From: Thiobacillus sp.
GTDB lineage: Bacteria > Pseudomonadota > Gammaproteobacteria > Burkholderiales > Thiobacillaceae
DNA length: 7,115 nt
Reading direction: 5' to 3'
Assembly: GCA_020216925.1 (NCBI GenBank)
Contig: JAIWOL010000107.1
Coordinates: forward strand, 1-7,115
Position numbers and translations under genes: made by a program. Shown one piece after another: positions 6,608 to 7,115 of the stretch. How positions within the stretch are numbered: the first letter of the stretch is position 1; every line of letters begins with the position of its first letter. The notes under the pieces are model-generated. The model saw only the letters and a list, made by a program, of their open reading frames with translations. It did no database searches and was not told the origin of the DNA.

Positions 6608-6640
6608 GCGGATTGTGCGGGCAAAAAGACGGCGGATTGT
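6608..6640. repeat. 9-bp direct repeat upstream of the response regulator
   Basis: GCGGATTGT occurs at 6608-6616 and again at 6632-6640 (ACAATCCGC on the minus strand), 24 nt start to start, within the 73-nt gap between the CHAD gene and the regulator gene. OmpR-family regulators often bind tandem direct repeats, so this is a candidate autoregulatory site. The 24-nt spacing is not the usual 10-11 or 21-22 nt, and a chance repeat is possible. Confidence 0.3.
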
Positions 6641-6644
6641 CTTC
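6623..6644 (-). terminator. Weak intrinsic-terminator-like hairpin after the CHAD gene
   Basis: On the minus strand, starting 4 nt after the CHAD stop codon, GAAGAC pairs with GTCTTT (five Watson-Crick pairs and one G-T) across an 8-nt loop. It runs into a five-T stretch that is partly within the stem. Position and T-run fit a terminator for the CHAD gene, but the stem is short and AT-containing, so read-through into the response regulator is likely. Confidence 0.3.
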
Positions 6645-6648
6645 GAAT

Positions 6649-7115
6649 CTACCAGTCCACGCGCAATTTGACGATATTTTTCAATGCCTTTGCATTTTCG
6701 CCCGTGTCTGTCGCCACGCTGCGCGCCGCCAGCCAGCCCAGCGCAAAGGCACGCGCGGAAGCGGCCGGCTTCGGCAGCGATTTCAGCAGATGCGCGGCCA
6801 CATGCGCGTCGTTGGCCTGACCCAGCGTGTCCTGCGCGCTGCGCAACGCTGCCAGCAGGCGCGCATGGTTGCGTCCCGGATACAGCGCGAGAAAAAACTC
6901 CAGCGCATAGCGCAGACGCTTGATGCGAATGCGCAGGGCGTGGCGCTCGACCGGGGTCAGCGCATCGTAACGGCGGATGTCGCGCAATACGGCACGGTGG
7001 CCGCGCCGCAGGGTGTCGCGCGCCCATCCGGCCAGCGGCGAGAGTTGCAGCCGGCGCTGCGGCTCGGGCGCGTCGCGCCAGCCGCGCGCAAGAAGCCAGC
7101 GCGCCATGTCGAGCA
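6649..7115 (-). CDS. CHAD-domain protein, C-terminal part (5' end outside window)
   Basis: CHAD (conserved histidine alpha-helical domain) proteins are helical, very basic, and known to bind polyphosphate, often localising to polyphosphate granules. The window holds the last 154 residues. The reading frame stays open past the methionine at 7107 to the window edge, so that methionine is probably internal. The diagnostic second-half signature HALRIRIKRLRYALEFF starts at the His codon 6942-6940 and keeps the conserved His, the Arg three residues on and the Lys seven residues on. Basic residues are dense throughout, and the protein ends KLRVDW. A full CHAD domain is about 250-300 residues, so the first half, and perhaps an N-terminal CYTH/adenylate-cyclase-like domain, lies beyond 7115. 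It is separated by 73 nt from the signalling trio. Whether it shares a transcript with that trio is unclear, given the weak hairpin between them. Confidence 0.82.
   Translation of the reverse strand, partial: LDMARWLLARGWRDAPEPQRRLQLSPLAGWARDTLRRGHRAVLRDIRRYDALTPVERHALRIRIKRLRYALEFFLALYPGRNHARLLAALRSAQDTLGQANDAHVAAHLLKSLPKPAASARAFALGWLAARSVATDTGENAKALKNIVKLRVDW

Overview
The window is about 70% GC, with strong third-position G/C bias, and every gene I can support lies on the minus strand, so transcription runs from high to low coordinates. The gene types and sequence style suggest a high-GC betaproteobacterium (Rhodocyclales-like or Nitrosomonadales-like). That placement is inference from protein style, because no rRNA or other phylogenetic marker is present.

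In transcription order, the window opens (7115-6649) with the C-terminal half of a CHAD-domain protein, a family that binds polyphosphate. After a 73-nt gap (6576-6648) holding a 9-bp direct repeat and a weak hairpin come three tightly packed genes. These are an OmpR-type response regulator (6575-5892), a secreted LysM-FecR-Ig-like protein with a C-terminal hydrophobic tail (5895-4276), and a CHASE2 sensor histidine kinase (4279-2357). Both junctions are 4-nt GTGA overlaps, a sign of translational coupling. I read this trio as one envelope signalling system: a periplasmic, probably peptidoglycan-binding FecR-like protein, a kinase with a large periplasmic CHASE2 sensor, and a DNA-binding output. 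No sigma factor of the kind classically paired with FecR is present.

After a 64-nt gap comes a small SixA-type phosphohistidine phosphatase (2292-1840). A perfect 10-bp inverted repeat (1811-1837), whose loop side carries a TATAAT hexamer on the minus strand, separates it from the start of a flagellar operon: fliF (1757-393) and the N-terminal third of fliG (396-1, running off the window).

The flagellar genes look divergent. FliF is only 454 residues and appears to lack the large insertion that forms the beta-collar of the MS ring, and the FliG segment has a degraded EHPQ motif. No RNA genes, mobile elements or CRISPR arrays were seen, and no gap between genes exceeds 85 nt.
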